From positions 1,240,001 through 1,304,000 of the forward strand of contig JACONQ010000007.1 of NCBI GenBank assembly GCA_014281115.1: a stretch of 64,000 nt of DNA, in the 5' to 3' direction. The position numbers and the translations under genes were made by a program. The notes under the pieces are model-generated. The model was not told the DNA's origin, did no database searches, and saw nothing but the letters and a program-made list of their open reading frames with translations. Source of the DNA: Laburnicola sp. R22_1 (Eukaryota; Ascomycota; Dothideomycetes; Pleosporales; Didymosphaeriaceae). This document shows positions 10,567-23,170 of the stretch, piece by piece; position 1 is the first letter of the stretch; the number at the start of each line of letters is the position of its first letter.

Positions 10567-12973
10567 GGAGGCGACCTTTCTCACCCAGGAGCGGGGTACT
10601 CTGCTACCTCAACAAGACATCTCAGCAAAACCTCATATCTTCATTCTATTATTAATTTCAGTCTATTGTTGGCTGGCAATACAGCCGAAAGAATTCTAGG
10701 ACCTATATAAACAAAATGAGCTTACCTCTAACTTGTCCTTACGTCTTGATTTCAAAGCCACAAAACCTCCTGTACCAATACGTACACTTATGAGACGGTA
10801 CCATGGACCTCCAATGCATGTCGCTGCAAGTGCATCTTGTCGTCCAGATGCACCTGACAGAGACGGCAGCTGAGCTGATCCCCTTTCTTGATATGCCGCA
10901 GGTGTTTCCACCTGAAATGTTTGGTAAGAGCCCATTGGGTGTGGAATCTGTATGTGCGTTCTTCCTTAGGCAGACTCTGGTTGCCTAGGCAAACGAAACA
11001 TATCTGCGGTCTCTCCTCTTGGGATCTCGGGTATCTTGGGTACACCGCCACCTTGGCTGACTCTAGAGCCATGTCTAGAGGGTTAACAGCCTCTGGTGAT
11101 TTCTTTTGCTTAACCGAGCTTGCCACCTGTTAGATTTGCTAAGTTCTACCCTCCTTAACTTTGCAGTAAGCAACGATGGCATTAATAGCAGCGCTGCGTC
11201 AACAAGATTCTTCCTTGACTAACAACCCTAGCAGTGATAGGATGGATTTGATTAAATAATTGTGTTCTGGCGTCCTCTTAGAGCAGCGCTGAAGCCTTGT
11301 GCTCACCACGTTGTTAAATGGTACACCTGACAGTTGTTGCTAGATGTCTCTCTCCGCCTGCTCTTGGTCCCATTTCTTTCTAGTACTAAACTGTAGTGCG
11401 TGTCTAAGCCGCTGCCTCTTGTTACGAATCTTCTTGCCTAGCTTTTCGTACGTCTGCTGTCGTGACAGCTTGCCTTTATATTTTTCCTGCCTTTGGAGAA
11501 GTCTTTGGATTTGAGGGTCCTAGTTTACAGACGCGGATTGTTTAGGGGTTAGGTGCTGTGGCCAACCTGGATTAATCCATCGGCTTATTCTGCATGCTGC
11601 CTGCATAATCTTATTTTAAGGCGCTATACCGCGGACAATAGCCTGTGTATCTGTAGTTATGCGCCGCGAGAGGTAGTGGTTAAGAAAGGTTCTGGTATTA
11701 GCATAGTTCATGATTAGATTTCGTAACGCCTCGCTAGTATTGCCTGATTCCAGTCAGCCTTACAGGTTTATAGGCCGCGATTTCCATGCATACTGTCCTA
11801 ATTAAACGCCTTTCCCGAACTGTACCGCAGGCAATACGGCCTAGCAACCTCCTTTAGCACCATTATCTCCTCTAGATCCTTTAGATAGGGTTGGAGCGTG
11901 GAGTCCGGCAGTCATTTCTCTGAAATTGTCCACCTAGTTAGGCTTGGCGTGCATTGTTAAAAGACGTAGGTGACTGCTATATCTTGCCTAAGTGGTAGTT
12001 TGAGAGCGTTACACTTGGGCTGGATATCTAACTTGCTAAGGTGCTTAGGGGTAAGCCTAGAGGCACCTTTAAGTCTTAGGAACACGTTATTAGCAAACAT
12101 TAAACCTAACAAGAAGACATAAGGGCTTAAGACAAGAGAAGGATTGAATAGTATTTCAGGGATAGCGAAAGTGTTTCTAAAATATTAGCGGGAGGTAGAC
12201 CATCGTAGGGGATACGTACTGTTCCTTGGGTCTAAGAAACGTTTTAGTGAATTCGCACGTTAACTAAAGGAGGATTTTATAGGGCCCGCCTCCCAGGTCT
12301 TAGAGGATAATAACCTTGATATGCCGATATTGCAGCTTAAGAAGGGCTTCTGGCTAGTTCGCGGTGATAAACCCTCCCTGGACGAAGAAACATGTTTAGA
12401 TGCGGTATCGTCCCACCTTAAACATTTTTTTAGTCATTGTAATAGCTGTTTGTAAAACCTCCCTCACATTGTATATATACATAGGGGGCTTGTCTCGCGG
12501 TGTATGGCTTAGACCATACTCTTGTGCTAGATTTGACAGCATCTTTAGAAAGGATAAGTTAGCATGTGCTTTCCATCAATAGATAATGCCAACGTACCGT
12601 CCGCGTCTGGCTCATCAACTCGCTGTCTATATCTCTTTTCGCTACTCTCCTATATACTCTTAGGAACTGCTTCCAATATGTCCTAAGAGAGGACGCATCC
12701 TTCCGCGAAGTTTCTATCCACCTTTGCCTCGTCTCTAGTCTAATTTCTAGCGAAAAAAACTAACTGTGTCGCTAATAGTAAGAAATTGCATTAGCGTTAT
12801 TAGAGGCTTTCTAATATAGGCGCAATACCTTCTTTGTGTTAGTAATAATGCAAGAAATTTTGTAGGAGAATGGCTAGACTTAGACTTGCTCTTCCTATTG
12901 CCGCTAAATACTATCTAGATGCTGTGTAGTGCTATTCGCATAAGGCGGCAGGACATTAACATTATTAACCTTA

Positions 12974-13034
12974 ACATGGATGGCAAGCGAGCGGCGCAGG
13001 CAAGCGAGCGGCGCACCCCATCAACTTTCGCACC
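12974..13034. repeat. left terminal inverted repeat, Fot1-like copy 1
   Basis: Pairs with 14,760-14,821. The chance plus-strand ORF that starts inside it (MDGKRAAQ...) is not a gene. Confidence 0.9.
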
Positions 13035-13078
13035 CGCTCTAAACGCGTCCTACAACAACTCCACGCCACAACACTCAA

Positions 13079-14700
13079 ATGGCTTCAAAGGAAGCAGATG
13101 TTTAGCTTGCCATCTTTTCAATTAATACCAGCTAGATCTAAAGCAACCGAGCTGCTGCAGCAGTCTACAATGTACCCGAAACAACGCTCCGCCGCTGACG
13201 CGCTGGGAGACCTACGCGACGCGATTGCCAGCCCAACTCGAAGAAGCTCACCCAGCTAGAAGAGGAGGTGATAATTCGTCATATACTTGATCTGGACCTA
13301 CGTGGATTTTCGCCTACCTACTTAGCAATTCGCGATATGGCAGATAAGCTGCTAGCTGCGCGCGGCGCAGGCCAGGTTGGACAGAAGTGGCCAGCCAACT
13401 TTGTTAGGCGTACAGACTCTCTTAAGACGTGTTTTAACCGAGCCTACGATAGACAGAGAGCTCTCTGTGAGGATCCTATCCTAATTAGCGCCTGGTTCAA
13501 GCTTGTAGAGCAGACTAAGGCCAGGTACGGCATCTGCGATGAGGACGTCTACAATTTTGATGAGGCTGGCTTCATGATGGGCAAGATTACGACTCAGCTC
13601 GTTGTTACAGGGTTAGAGAGGAGAGGCCGGCCAAAGGCTGTCCAGCCTGGGAACCGCGAGTGGGTGACACTTGTCCAAGCAATTAACGCTGCTGGCTGGG
13701 CTATCCCACCGTTTATCATCTTTGCTGGCCAGCACCACCTATCTGCTTGGTACGAGGAGGATATCCCGCGCGATTGGGCTATATCTCTTAGCGACAACGG
13801 CTGGACGACGAACGAGCTTGGAGTTGAGTGGCTAAAGCACTTTATCAAGCATATAGAGACCCGGATTGTTGGCACGCGTAGGCTGCTTATCCTTGATGGC
13901 CATGCGAGCCACCACTCTCTTGAATTTCAACAGCTCTGCAAGGAGAACAACATCTACACGCTCTGCATGCCGCCTCACTCCTTGCATCTGCTGCAGCCAC
14001 TTGATGTGTGCTGCTTCTCGCCGTTGAAGCGCGCGTACAGCCGAGAGGTTGAGGCTCTGATCCGTAACTACATCAACCACATCACGAAGCTTGAATTCCT
14101 GCCAGCCTTTAAGACAGCCTTTAAGCAATCATTTACATTAGCCAATATCTGTTCAGCCTTTCGAGGCGCAGGCCTTGTTCCTCTCCAGCCTGAAGCTGTT
14201 CTGTCAAAGCTGGATGTGCAGCTTCGTACGCCTTCACCAGCTGCTCTGCTAGAGGCTCTCTGGGAAGCCAAAACGCCGAGCAACATACGTGAGCTTGAGG
14301 CTCAATCAACTCTAATCCGTGAGCGCGTTCAACGGCACAAGAGCTCCTCGCCTGCCTCTATTATTCAGGCGATTAATCAACTTAAGAAGGGTGCTGAAGT
14401 AATGATGCTCTCAGCTGAGCTTATGCGCGATCGGATTACTAGCCTTGAGAGAGCCAATAAGGCAGCAACTAAGCGTAGACAGCGCAAAAGAAGCGGATAC
14501 AGAAGCAGGGGACCTTAACAAAGGGAGAGGGAGAGAATATACTTGCTCAAAAGGCGGCTGACCAGCAGATAGAGCATGAACAGCGTCAAAGTGGAGAGCG
14601 ATCAGGCCTGAGCCGCCAGGCTCTGGCGCGCTGCACAAGGTGCAGAGAGCTTGGGCATAACTCACGTACGTGCAAAAAAGATACTTTAAATACTGCTTAA
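13079..14700 (+). pseudogene. Fot1/pogo-type DDE transposase, HTH end broken
   Basis: The frame starts at ATG 13,079. Its N-terminal helix-turn-helix (psq-type) part carries four stops: TAG 13,103, TAG 13,133, TAA 13,139 and TGA 13,196, all explained by C-to-T in CAG, CAA or CGA. From 13,199 the frame is open to 14,518. The DDE domain has all three catalytic Asp: [19 protein letters not shown] and [10 protein letters not shown]. Near 14,484 an A-run is one base short of the related copy at 33.9 kb, which shifts the frame and ends it at 14,518. The natural C-terminus continues in the next frame to TAA 14,700 with a zinc knuckle (CTRCRELGHNSRTC). Catalytic core preserved, DNA-binding end lost. 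Confidence 0.9.
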
Positions 14701-14759
14701 TCTATTGTATCAAAATCTATATAGTATATTATATTGTGGTTGAGCTGCGCGACTTCAAA

Positions 14760-14821
14760 GGTGCGAAAAGTTGATGGGGTGCGCCGCTCGCTTGCCTGCG
14801 CCGCTCGCTTGCCATCCATGT
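14760..14821. repeat. right terminal inverted repeat, Fot1-like copy 1
   Basis: Pairs with 12,974-13,034; TA follows at 14,822-14,823. Confidence 0.9.
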
Positions 14822-15005
14822 TATCTGCATGCTTGCAATAGAACTCTGGGGGACGGATATTTTCCTCGAAAATATCCTCCTTGTCTGACTCCTGCATATC
14901 TGATAAGATATGTTCTTCGCTGCTCTGCTCTGTGCTTGTGGGGTTTGTCTGGTAACTAGGATTATCGTCAGATGCTGTAAGCGTTGACGAGGTGCTGCGG
15001 CGCAT

Positions 15006-16383
15006 GGCGACGTGAGGTGTTATGCGGAATAAAGAATAGCCAAGATAGCGGCTACTAAGATGTGGCTACAGAATTGCGGAGCGTATTAACAGTTAGTTAG
15101 AGACGGAGGAAGAGGAACAAGCCGTACTATTAAGAAGGGCAGCGGAGGCAGAACGGAGTATTAGTATGCGGCTAAAAGGCACCCCTAGGGGGCTTATAAT
15201 TGTGAAGTCATGTATGACTGCTAATAACCACGCTGAAGATGCATATCCTACCCTAGGGTTGAGTCGTAATCTGGCGTTAAAGTTAAGCTAGATTAGGTAT
15301 CCTGAGCGACTGCGCACTGGCTGCCTGCCGCAGGTTTTAGGGGGTTTTAGGGCAAGTCGGCGTAAGAAAACGCTGTCACGCGCCCCCGAAAACGGCAGCC
15401 AAATTGCCATCTTATTATTTTAGGTAGTTATTTATTAAAATAAGATTATTCTTGGTACTTATATAAAGGTTATTTTAAAATATTTATAGGGACCTATAGT
15501 AGTAGTGGCTTACTCTATTTAGGTTTGTGTAATAGCTTAGTTAGCTCTAGTATTTTTAAAATTAGCCTTAATATCTGCGTATAGGGTGTTAAGTAAGCCA
15601 GTAAAGGTAGTATTATATAAGTAGTATCTGTGTTACCTTAGGCTACTTTATATAGTTTGCTAGCCCTTATAGCTCTAGTATCTACCCTTAGCTTCATACC
15701 CTTTTCTTCTAGAACTACTATAAGCTCTTTTTTATACGCACACCGTAACTCTAAAAAATAGTATTCTTTCTATCCTTTAAAGTCTTCCTAGAATAACTCT
15801 AAGAAAACTGTCTCTTATTAGTATAATATATAATACTTAATAATAGTATATACTATATATAATTATATTTCTAACTAAGAAGGACTGTTTGCTATATTAA
15901 TCTTATCCTTTTAATATATAGATTTTATTCCCTTACGTAGTATTTTCTTTAATATTCCTATCCCTTTAATATACTAATTATATAGTCTAGTATACTTAGA
16001 CATATTAGTGTTATCTTATAAGGTGATAGAAACGTTATATAAGGTAGTAGGGGTAGCTATTATATAACTAGTTTATCTAATAGGTTAGTTATATAAAGAG
16101 TTGCGCCTTATTAGAGTGTATTATTATCTAACTATATATTTATATAGTTACTAGTAATATGCTTAGTGTACTATCTTCTCTTAAATCTTATACAATAGCG
16201 ATATCTACTACTAACTTAATAAAAGAGTTTATTTGCTATTTCTATAGATAAGAATAGGTTTTATACATCTTATATAATTGCTTTCTTTATTGTATATAAT
16301 AGTAATATCTACTACTAACTCTATACAAGTTTAATCTGCTATCCTTTTATATATAAAGAATAAGATATAATAAAACAAATTAT
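15006..16383. other. no gene; balanced then AT-rich sequence
   Basis: 15,006-15,400 lies upstream of the DUF3435 gene and has balanced composition with G-runs (GGTTTTAGGGGGTTTTAGGG near 15,330-15,350). From about 15,410 the sequence becomes AT-rich with a great excess of TpA, and no frame is open for long. If the recombinase belonged to a larger element, a terminus would be sought here; none was recognised. Confidence 0.5.
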
Positions 16384-16618
16384 TGTTAGATTTGATAGTG
16401 TTCTGTCACTTTGAGATAATATATTAATGAGAATTGATGACTGTGATGATTAATTGTAATGGAGAAGCCCAGCTATCGCGAGAAGTTTCTATCTATGCTA
16501 AGGCCCTTGTACTATCTAGGATAGTACAAGGGCAATGCAAAACAGTAGTGCGCCAGCCTCCTCAGTGTATTTCACAGAGAGATTATCACTAGAATGCACA
16601 GTGACTGTCTATCTAACA
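16384..16618 (-). repeat. 3' LTR of copia copy 3
   Basis: 235 bp, pairs with 21,514-21,748; contains a short palindrome around TAGGATAGTACAAGG. Confidence 0.9.
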
Positions 16619-16679
16619 CACCCCCTCAGCTTAGAGTCATCCTAAGCTACACCCAATTCTTCGCAGCTATACTATTGCT

Positions 16680-19600
16680 CATAGTCCAAAAGCTTCCATC
16701 CTTTGTTCTAATTCGTCCAGGTCGACCTCGTGGTCGGTGATCCTACCCTTGACGTCTTCAAGTCCGAGTTGATTTACGAACTTGGCCCATTTTCTAGCTA
16801 GCAGAGCCTTTGTAAGGCCATCTGCTGCTATTTCTTCTAATTATTGGTATTAGATTTTAATAGCTCCACAAGCTACTTCTTATTAAAGCCAATAATTGTG
16901 TATATTAACGTGCCTAAGCTTAGTCTGTAACTTGGCGATTTCTTCGGTAACAAGTCGAATAGTTTGTTAATTATCGCAGTTAATAGTGATTGTTAATAGG
17001 GAGAGTTTAATCTTAAGTTTAGTGATTAACTAAGAGGTAAAGAGTGCCTCTTTTGCAACTTATAAAAGGGCTAGCAACTTAGCTTTAGTTGTTAAGGTGG
17101 TGACTATGTCTTGCTTGCTCGCCTTCTAGGCAACAAGACCACCAAACAGCTTAATAATATATCCTTGTAAGCTCTTTCTATCAAGGGTGTTATTAGCGAA
17201 CAAGGCATCGCTAGCAACCTCATAAGTGTCTACTCCTCCAAAACATAGCCCTAATAATCGGGTGGAGGACAGGTAAAGCAGTACGCGGTCGGCGGCGTTG
17301 TGATACTCCTCGCTAGGATTTGACAGGAATCGCGATAATCGAGAGCTTGCGAATGCGATATTAGGGTGTGTAGTTACTACGGCGTAAAGGATTAATCCAA
17401 TCTTTTGCTAGTATTAATTAATCTTAGCCTTTGTAGCAAGTCCTTCTTAGGGTAGCAGTTCGACTGCGGACATTAGGGTATCGTGTTTAAGGTCGCGTTG
17501 GTTAATTAGGCGACTGATCTTGTCTATATAGGACGCCTAGGACAGCTAGAGTTGCCTATTTGCACGGTCTCTAACAATTTCAATCCCTAGAAACCACTAA
17601 AGATTATTACCACTAGTGAGGATGAACTGTGTACTTATCTTTTCCATCACTGCGTTAGCAGCGTGTTTCTAATCTTTAGAGTAGGCAACAATAAGGTTGT
17701 CTATATAGAAGAAGATGATAATACTGTCTTTAATTATATAGCAAGGCTTATAAGGGACTGTAGTAAAACTAAGATCCCTAAGAGCGCTAGTAAATTCTCT
17801 CTGCCACAGCAGTGGTGAGATTTGAAGACTATACAGTGCCTTGTGCAACTATAGGATAGTGCCAGGTTGTGTGTAACCTTGCGGCATTCTCATATAGAGT
17901 TCTCTGTCCAGATTTGCATGGACGAAAGCGTTAGTAACGTTGTACTAGCTAAGCTCTAGGTTGTATCAAGCTGCCATGGACATAAGCAGGCGAAATGATC
18001 GTCCTGCGAGGGTTGCAGCATAGGTGTCTTAAGTAGTAAGGTGGCGTTATTAATCTCCGCGCACTACTAACCTAGCCTTGCACTTCTAAAATTGATAATA
18101 TTTGTTAAGTTTGTAAGTATACACCTATATGTAATTGAGGATTTAGTAGCCGCGTGATCGCACTGGGGTAATAGACACCTCACTCTAAGACTTTATTTCC
18201 TTATAGCTTTGTAGGTGTACCTGCTCGGCCTCCTTCCATATATTAAATAGCGGGTGATTGTCTATCCGTGTTCCGCTAGATAGAGGTTCTGGTAATTAAC
18301 TTTAGTAGGGTTTCTGTCCTATTGTGAGCATGCAATTAAATTAAGCTTTGTTGAGCGGCTTTCCCTTATACTTACCTCTGCTTCCTACTTATGTACCTAC
18401 TAGAAAAGCGGCTGCCTATAGCACAGCGCGTTAATCTAGCTGTGGTAATCTAATAGGTAACTAGTTGTGTTAATTATGTTTGAAGCTTGCCATTGATTGG
18501 ACAAGCAATGCGATAGGTGGAGATGTTACTAGTAGTGTTGGGTAGGTGTAATTAATCTTCCTCCCTTAGTAATACCCTAGCGGGTCTTCTTCTTCATCCT
18601 CGCGATTGCGGGTGTTAGTGATTAACTTATCCTTATAGAAGGATTTAGTGTTTTCTTACTCAGGTAGTGGAGGTGGCAACTCTACTAATTAGGTCTATGT
18701 AACAATCTCTTTAGTAGTGCTATGTATAAGGTTGTCTAATAGGTCCTCTATTTTACCTAAGAACACCTTATCTTTATCAAAGATAACGTCGCGTGTACTA
18801 ATGACTTTATTAAGTAGTAGAATCCATATCCTCCAGATATTTAATAATCAGTAGCCCACTAGGTATCTAACCCATGCCTTCAGGTCTAACCTTTGGAGCT
18901 TGCTCTTGCCACGTTTAGTATTATTAGTTAAGGCGAAGGCTTTATAGCCATAGGCCCTAAGGTAAGCCTGGTTTGGTTTTTTTAGTTAAGTGACAATGCT
19001 GTTTTAGAAGGCAACTATTATAAAGAATACTTTGTATGGTGATCGCTATTAGTTAGCGTAGTTTGGAGTTCAATTGTATAGGTATACGGCCGCTTGTGTG
19101 ATTTCTGGCCATAGGTTGAAAGGGAGATTGGCGTTAAGTCGCATTGCACGACCCTTCTCCTTGATTACACCCCCTGAGTGTTCAGCTCCTCCATTTTGAG
19201 CTTAGGTATCAGGTGCTAAAGGCTCGATAACAATACCTTCACTGACGCACCACCTATAAACGTCTTGTTTGACTAAAAAGATCTCATTGTCGGATTCAAT
19301 GACCTTAACCGTTACATTAAATTATACTTTTATAAATAGTACAAATTCCTTTAGCAACTTAATAATTGTTCGTGCTGGTCGATTGTCTTTAAAGTAGAAA
19401 TTCCAAGCTATGCCTAAGAATCAATCGGTAATAAGCATCTGGCTTTTCTCGCTAGTGAAGCTCTGATCTTTATAATCGTTAAAGTCTATAGCAACTCTCT
19501 CGCCAGGACTGTTGTTGATTTGCCTAGGTTGTTATCTGATTTGTCACTTAAGCTTTGATTTGCTATAGGCGTCGCATTGGACTATAGTAAGTCCTTTAAG

Positions 19601-21472
19601 GCGCACCCCCTTACAGTAATTCACAGTGTGTTCTAGTGCCTAAGGACCTAGGTGGCCTAGTTGTTTATGCCATGTGATAGCGTCTGCCTTCTGCGCACCT
19701 CGTGCGGTGCGCGTTGTAATTTTGTGTGTGGCATACGTACTATTATGTATAGTACGATTTTGTTTGGGCATGTATTCTAGTACCCATTAACCATAGAGTT
19801 CTTAAAGGTTAGCCAGGACTGTATTGTCCCTTCTTTTAATTGTTGTTGGATCTGCCTTTATGTCCTACTAGAGGCCTTGCCTGCGGAGTAATTAGAAGGA
19901 CATAAGATTGCATAGCAGATTAGGGCAGTAGGCAATATTGTCTAGCCTTAGTACCCTATTTCTGTGTACGCTCTTAACGTGTAGATAGACACTCCTATAT
20001 CCCCTTATCTAAACTTGTGATAATCCCGCCCATATAAAGTCTCCTAGCGATAGTGGTTGCATTGTAACAAAACGGTCAATATTGTTAAAGATGTGGCATG
20101 TTGTGCCAGAATCGAGGGTCGCGGAGTAACGTAGTGGATAGGTATTTAGGTCTAAGTAGTAGGAAGATGCGATAGCATTAAAGCTCGCTAAGAGGATAGT
20201 AATTCGTCTGCTATCTAGTTATTTATTATTAGTAACCTTAGTAATTTAGGTTAGAGTAGGAGTATGCAATAGTTTGATTCTAGGTGTTTGAGGCCTTAGT
20301 CTTTTCACCTTCCTTATCTCTTCTTATAGATCTGAATTATTTTGGATTCTGTATTATACCATGTCTATAAAGCTAGGTTGTGGCCTAAACCACTCTAGTG
20401 CATAATCTGGGTATGCGTAGAAGCAGTCTTTGAGACTATGTCTTTGTCCACAAGTAGGGCATTTTCTGCCTTTAACTACTGTTATATCCTCTATTAAGAA
20501 CTGCTTAGATATAGTACTTTGACCAAAGGATCGTTTTTGTTAAGGACTCCCCTATCCACGTTAGTTATTTGTGAAAGATGGCGCGTCTTCAACAGCGTAA
20601 GAGGCGTCCCTATTAGTGCCTAGGGTGGATGCACCACTAGCAGCAAGAGATGGCTTACTAGTAGCAAAGGCGCCCCTATGCTGTTTGCCCTTAATTAGGT
20701 AGAGTATTGTCCTATGTTCTTAGAAGCGTTTTATTATCTCCTTCCTTATTATATCTGCGTCTTAGCGTTTAGTTTCTTAAAAGGACACGCCCTAGGTAGG
20801 GGCAGCCTTTATAATTGTAGTTAGGAAGTCCTTTATAGTATTATAGATTAATTATACTTTAGCAATATTGTTTGTCTCTGCTTCTATAGCTGCCTAATCA
20901 TACTTAGTTAGCCAGGTATCCCAGTTTAAGGGTTGTCTTATTGGCTTAAGAGCCTGTAGGTATCGTGCTCTCGCCCTATTCTACTTGTCTTCCTTATTAA
21001 CGCCTACTGTCTGCGTTAGAGATTTGATCCATTTTTAGATCTACTCTCTAGGCTTGTAGCAGTTACGTTATAGGTGTTGCGACATAGTAAATTAGATATA
21101 GATAACTACTTTCTTAAGACTTGTTCTCTCTTTTTAGTATTCTTTATCCTTAATCTTATAGTCCTTAAGCTATATTTTATAGAACTTAATGTCCTCCTTA
21201 TATGCCTTAAGGCCTGAGTTTAATAGCTCTAATAGGCGTGTTAGAGGGTTCTGTTAATTATCGTTGTTTACGCGGATAATTGGCTAGTAACTCGCTATTT
21301 CTAGCGGCGACGGTGGTGTCGGCTTTTCGCGTGGGAGTTTGGCTCTGTCTGGATTAATAATAGGCCATATATCTATTAGCTCGCATCGCGCTTTTAGCTG
21401 CTACAGCCATAGTGTATAGTTAGTGTAATCAGTCAACACGATTGTTAAGTCGCGGAGCGTTAACAGCGACAT
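16680..21472 (-). pseudogene. copia gag-pol remnant, copy 3
   Basis: Gag begins near ATG 21,472 (MSLLTLRDLTIVL, then NYTLWL). The Gag zinc knuckle survives intact around 20,400-20,470 as CPTCGQRHSLKDC. The RT box near 17,697-17,708 reads FFYIDN, with AAC where the second catalytic Asp is expected. Elsewhere the frame carries dozens of TAA/TAG. All this fits a dead copia polyprotein. It shares its knuckle type with copy 4 at the window end. Confidence 0.82.
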
Positions 21473-21500
21473 TGTCTTTTCTTAGGGTTAATTAAGGTAG

Positions 21501-21513
21501 TAAGACTCTTAAT
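21501..21513 (-). promoter_or_regulatory. primer-binding site of copia copy 3
   Basis: TAAGACTCTTAAT abuts the 5' LTR and resembles the anticodon stem-loop of tRNA-Lys(CUU), so a half-tRNA primer is likely. The tRNA match is from memory. Confidence 0.5.
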
Positions 21514-21748
21514 TGTTAGATTTAATAGTGTTCTATCACTTTGAGATAATATATTAATAAGAATTAATAACTGTGATGATTGATTGTGATAGAGAAGCCT
21601 AGCTATCGCGAGAAGTTTCTATCTATGCTAAGGCCCTTGTACTATCTAGGATAGTATAGGGGCAATGCAAAATAGTAGTGCGCCAGCCTCCTTAGTGTAT
21701 TTCACAGAGAGATTATCACTGGAATGCACAGTAACTGTCTATCTAACA
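21514..21748 (-). repeat. 5' LTR of copia copy 3
   Basis: 235 bp, transition-only divergence from 16,384-16,618. Confidence 0.9.
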
Positions 21749-21753
21749 ATTAT

Positions 21754-23070
21754 ATAGCAATATTTATATATATAATCTATCTTTACTCTTACTAATTTGT
21801 AGTTAAGGGTTAGTTAACTACTAATTAGTGTTAAATAGACTCTTTAGCTAGCTGTATAGGCATTAAATTCTAATACTATATACTAGCAAGTGTAGAGGGT
21901 GTATAGGGTAATTGTATAAGAAAAGAAAATAATATAATAGAACTAACTTTAGTAATAATTGCTTATATCTAGAAGGGGTGTAAGTAGAAAGGCGAAGATT
22001 CTATAGTATATAGGTCGCAGCGCATAGGCATTATATAATCTCTATATAATACTATTATGCGATAATATTAAAGGCTTAACACTCTTAGGTGTCCTTGCCT
22101 ATATAGTATATAGATTATTTCTTTAGTTTTCTAAATATACTTTAAATAGGAAAAATAAAAACGGTAGATAAAAAATATTTAGATAAATAACCTATACTAA
22201 AACTATAACTAAATTCTTTTTTAAAACTACTATATTTATATATATATATATATATAAATTTTTTATTTTAGTATAACTAAAAAAGGTTATAGTGATTTAA
22301 AAATAGAGGTTTTAAAACTCTTATTTTTAAGACCCTCTATATACCCATTTTATAATTACTAAGCAAAATCTTAATATATTTTATAAAACTAGAATACTTT
22401 ATCTATAATATATATAAAATTATAGTTTTAATAATTACTTAAATAAAACGTTATAAGCTATTAAAAAAGGTATAAAAATTATTACTTTTGTTTATTACTC
22501 TACTATATAAAAATATAAAAGTATATAAATTAAATAGTTAGTATATATAGCACGCTTTAGCTATAAATAGTATAAAATTAAGTATAGTTTTACGTAGTAC
22601 TATTATATAAAAGTATATTATAGTAGCTTATTATATACTTAATACTAATTATATTTAATTATATATAAAGTTATATAAGTATGTGTTATTAAATTATCTA
22701 CCTAGAGGTAGAATAATAAAGGCTTTTATCTTAAATAATATAATAAAAAAAGCGAAGCCTCCTACTTAGTAATTAAAAAGAGCGTAAAGTATAAGTATAT
22801 ATAAAGAAAATATTACTAAGGTACTTAAGGTATATTTAGTATATATAGAGCTATATAGGTACTCTAGATATATACACTTATTAAAAAAATTCCTAATATA
22901 TATAACACTATTAGAAAATAGTATATATACCTAAGAAGAAGGTAATAAAAAGATAAAATAGAATTAATACTCTTTATATACTTTCTTATATTAGAGACTT
23001 ATACTATTATATATAAACTTTAGAATAAAAATTAGCTATAAAAATAGTCTTTTAGTTATTAAACATCTTT
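21754..23070. other. AT-rich gene-free block
   Basis: Extreme AT content, TpA-rich, runs of TATATATA near 22,230-22,255, no open frame of note. The composition fits old repeat DNA fully mutated by RIP, with the original family unrecognisable. Confidence 0.6.
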
Positions 23071-23170
23071 GTTGTGTGGAGATTCTAACTAAGGTTAAGT
23101 CTACACTATACACAGAGAGGAGTAAAATAGAAGGCAATAAAACCCAGTACCTAGCACACAGTGGTAGTAA
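23071..23170 (+). repeat. dispersed repeat R, copy B
   Basis: Same sequence as the reverse complement of 2104-2210 with C-to-T changes (starts GTTGTGTGGAGATTCTAAC). Confidence 0.6.

Larger units (their letters stand above)
12974..14821 (+). mobile_element. Fot1/pogo-like DNA transposon, copy 1
   Basis: The element is 1,848 bp and is bounded by 61/62-bp inverted repeats beginning ACATGGATGGCAAGCG (12,974-13,034 and 14,760-14,821). These differ by one base in a T-run and hold a 17-bp internal direct repeat. TA flanks both ends (12,972-12,973 and 14,822-14,823), the Tc1/mariner target duplication. It carries one transposase gene. It sits inside the DUF3435 gene, whose frame continues across the TA when the element is removed. 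Confidence 0.93.
10788..15005 (-). pseudogene. DUF3435 tyrosine recombinase (captain-like/FluG-type), broken and transposon-split
   Basis: Read from ATG 15,005 leftwards, with the transposon at 12,974-14,821 removed, this is about 790 codons with many stops. The N-terminus is acidic and Ser-rich (DMQESDKEDIFEEN, IRPPEFYCKHAD). The middle contains SLRTYWKQFLRVYRR and LMFANNVFLRLKG. The recombinase end, around 11,650-11,730, reads NYANTRTFLNHYLSRR, the H/Y box of the family, here with Tyr where His is expected (CAT to TAT). The tail has two Cys2His2-like fingers (CFVC...HFRWKH; CRLC...H...H), typical of DUF3435/FluG-domain proteins. Stops are mostly TAG where Gln is expected. The family includes Starship captains and Crypton-like recombinases; whether this copy ever headed a Starship is unknown. 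Confidence 0.8.
16384..21748 (-). mobile_element. complete copia LTR retrotransposon, copy 3 (RIP-mutated)
   Basis: The LTRs are 235 bp (16,384-16,618 and 21,514-21,748), starting TGTTAGATTT and ending ATCTAACA, flanked by the duplication ATTAT (16,379-16,383 and 21,749-21,753). The two LTRs differ at roughly 16 positions, nearly all transitions. Orientation is minus: a CACCCCCT polypyrimidine tract follows the left LTR, and the primer site TAAGACTCTTAAT precedes the right LTR. Coding sequence is full of TAA/TAG. Confidence 0.92.

Noticed and set aside
14697..15005. Minus-strand ORF of 102 codons as a separate gene
   Set aside because: Its first part is the N-terminus of the DUF3435 recombinase; the end (DGKRAAQ onward) is only transposon TIR sequence.
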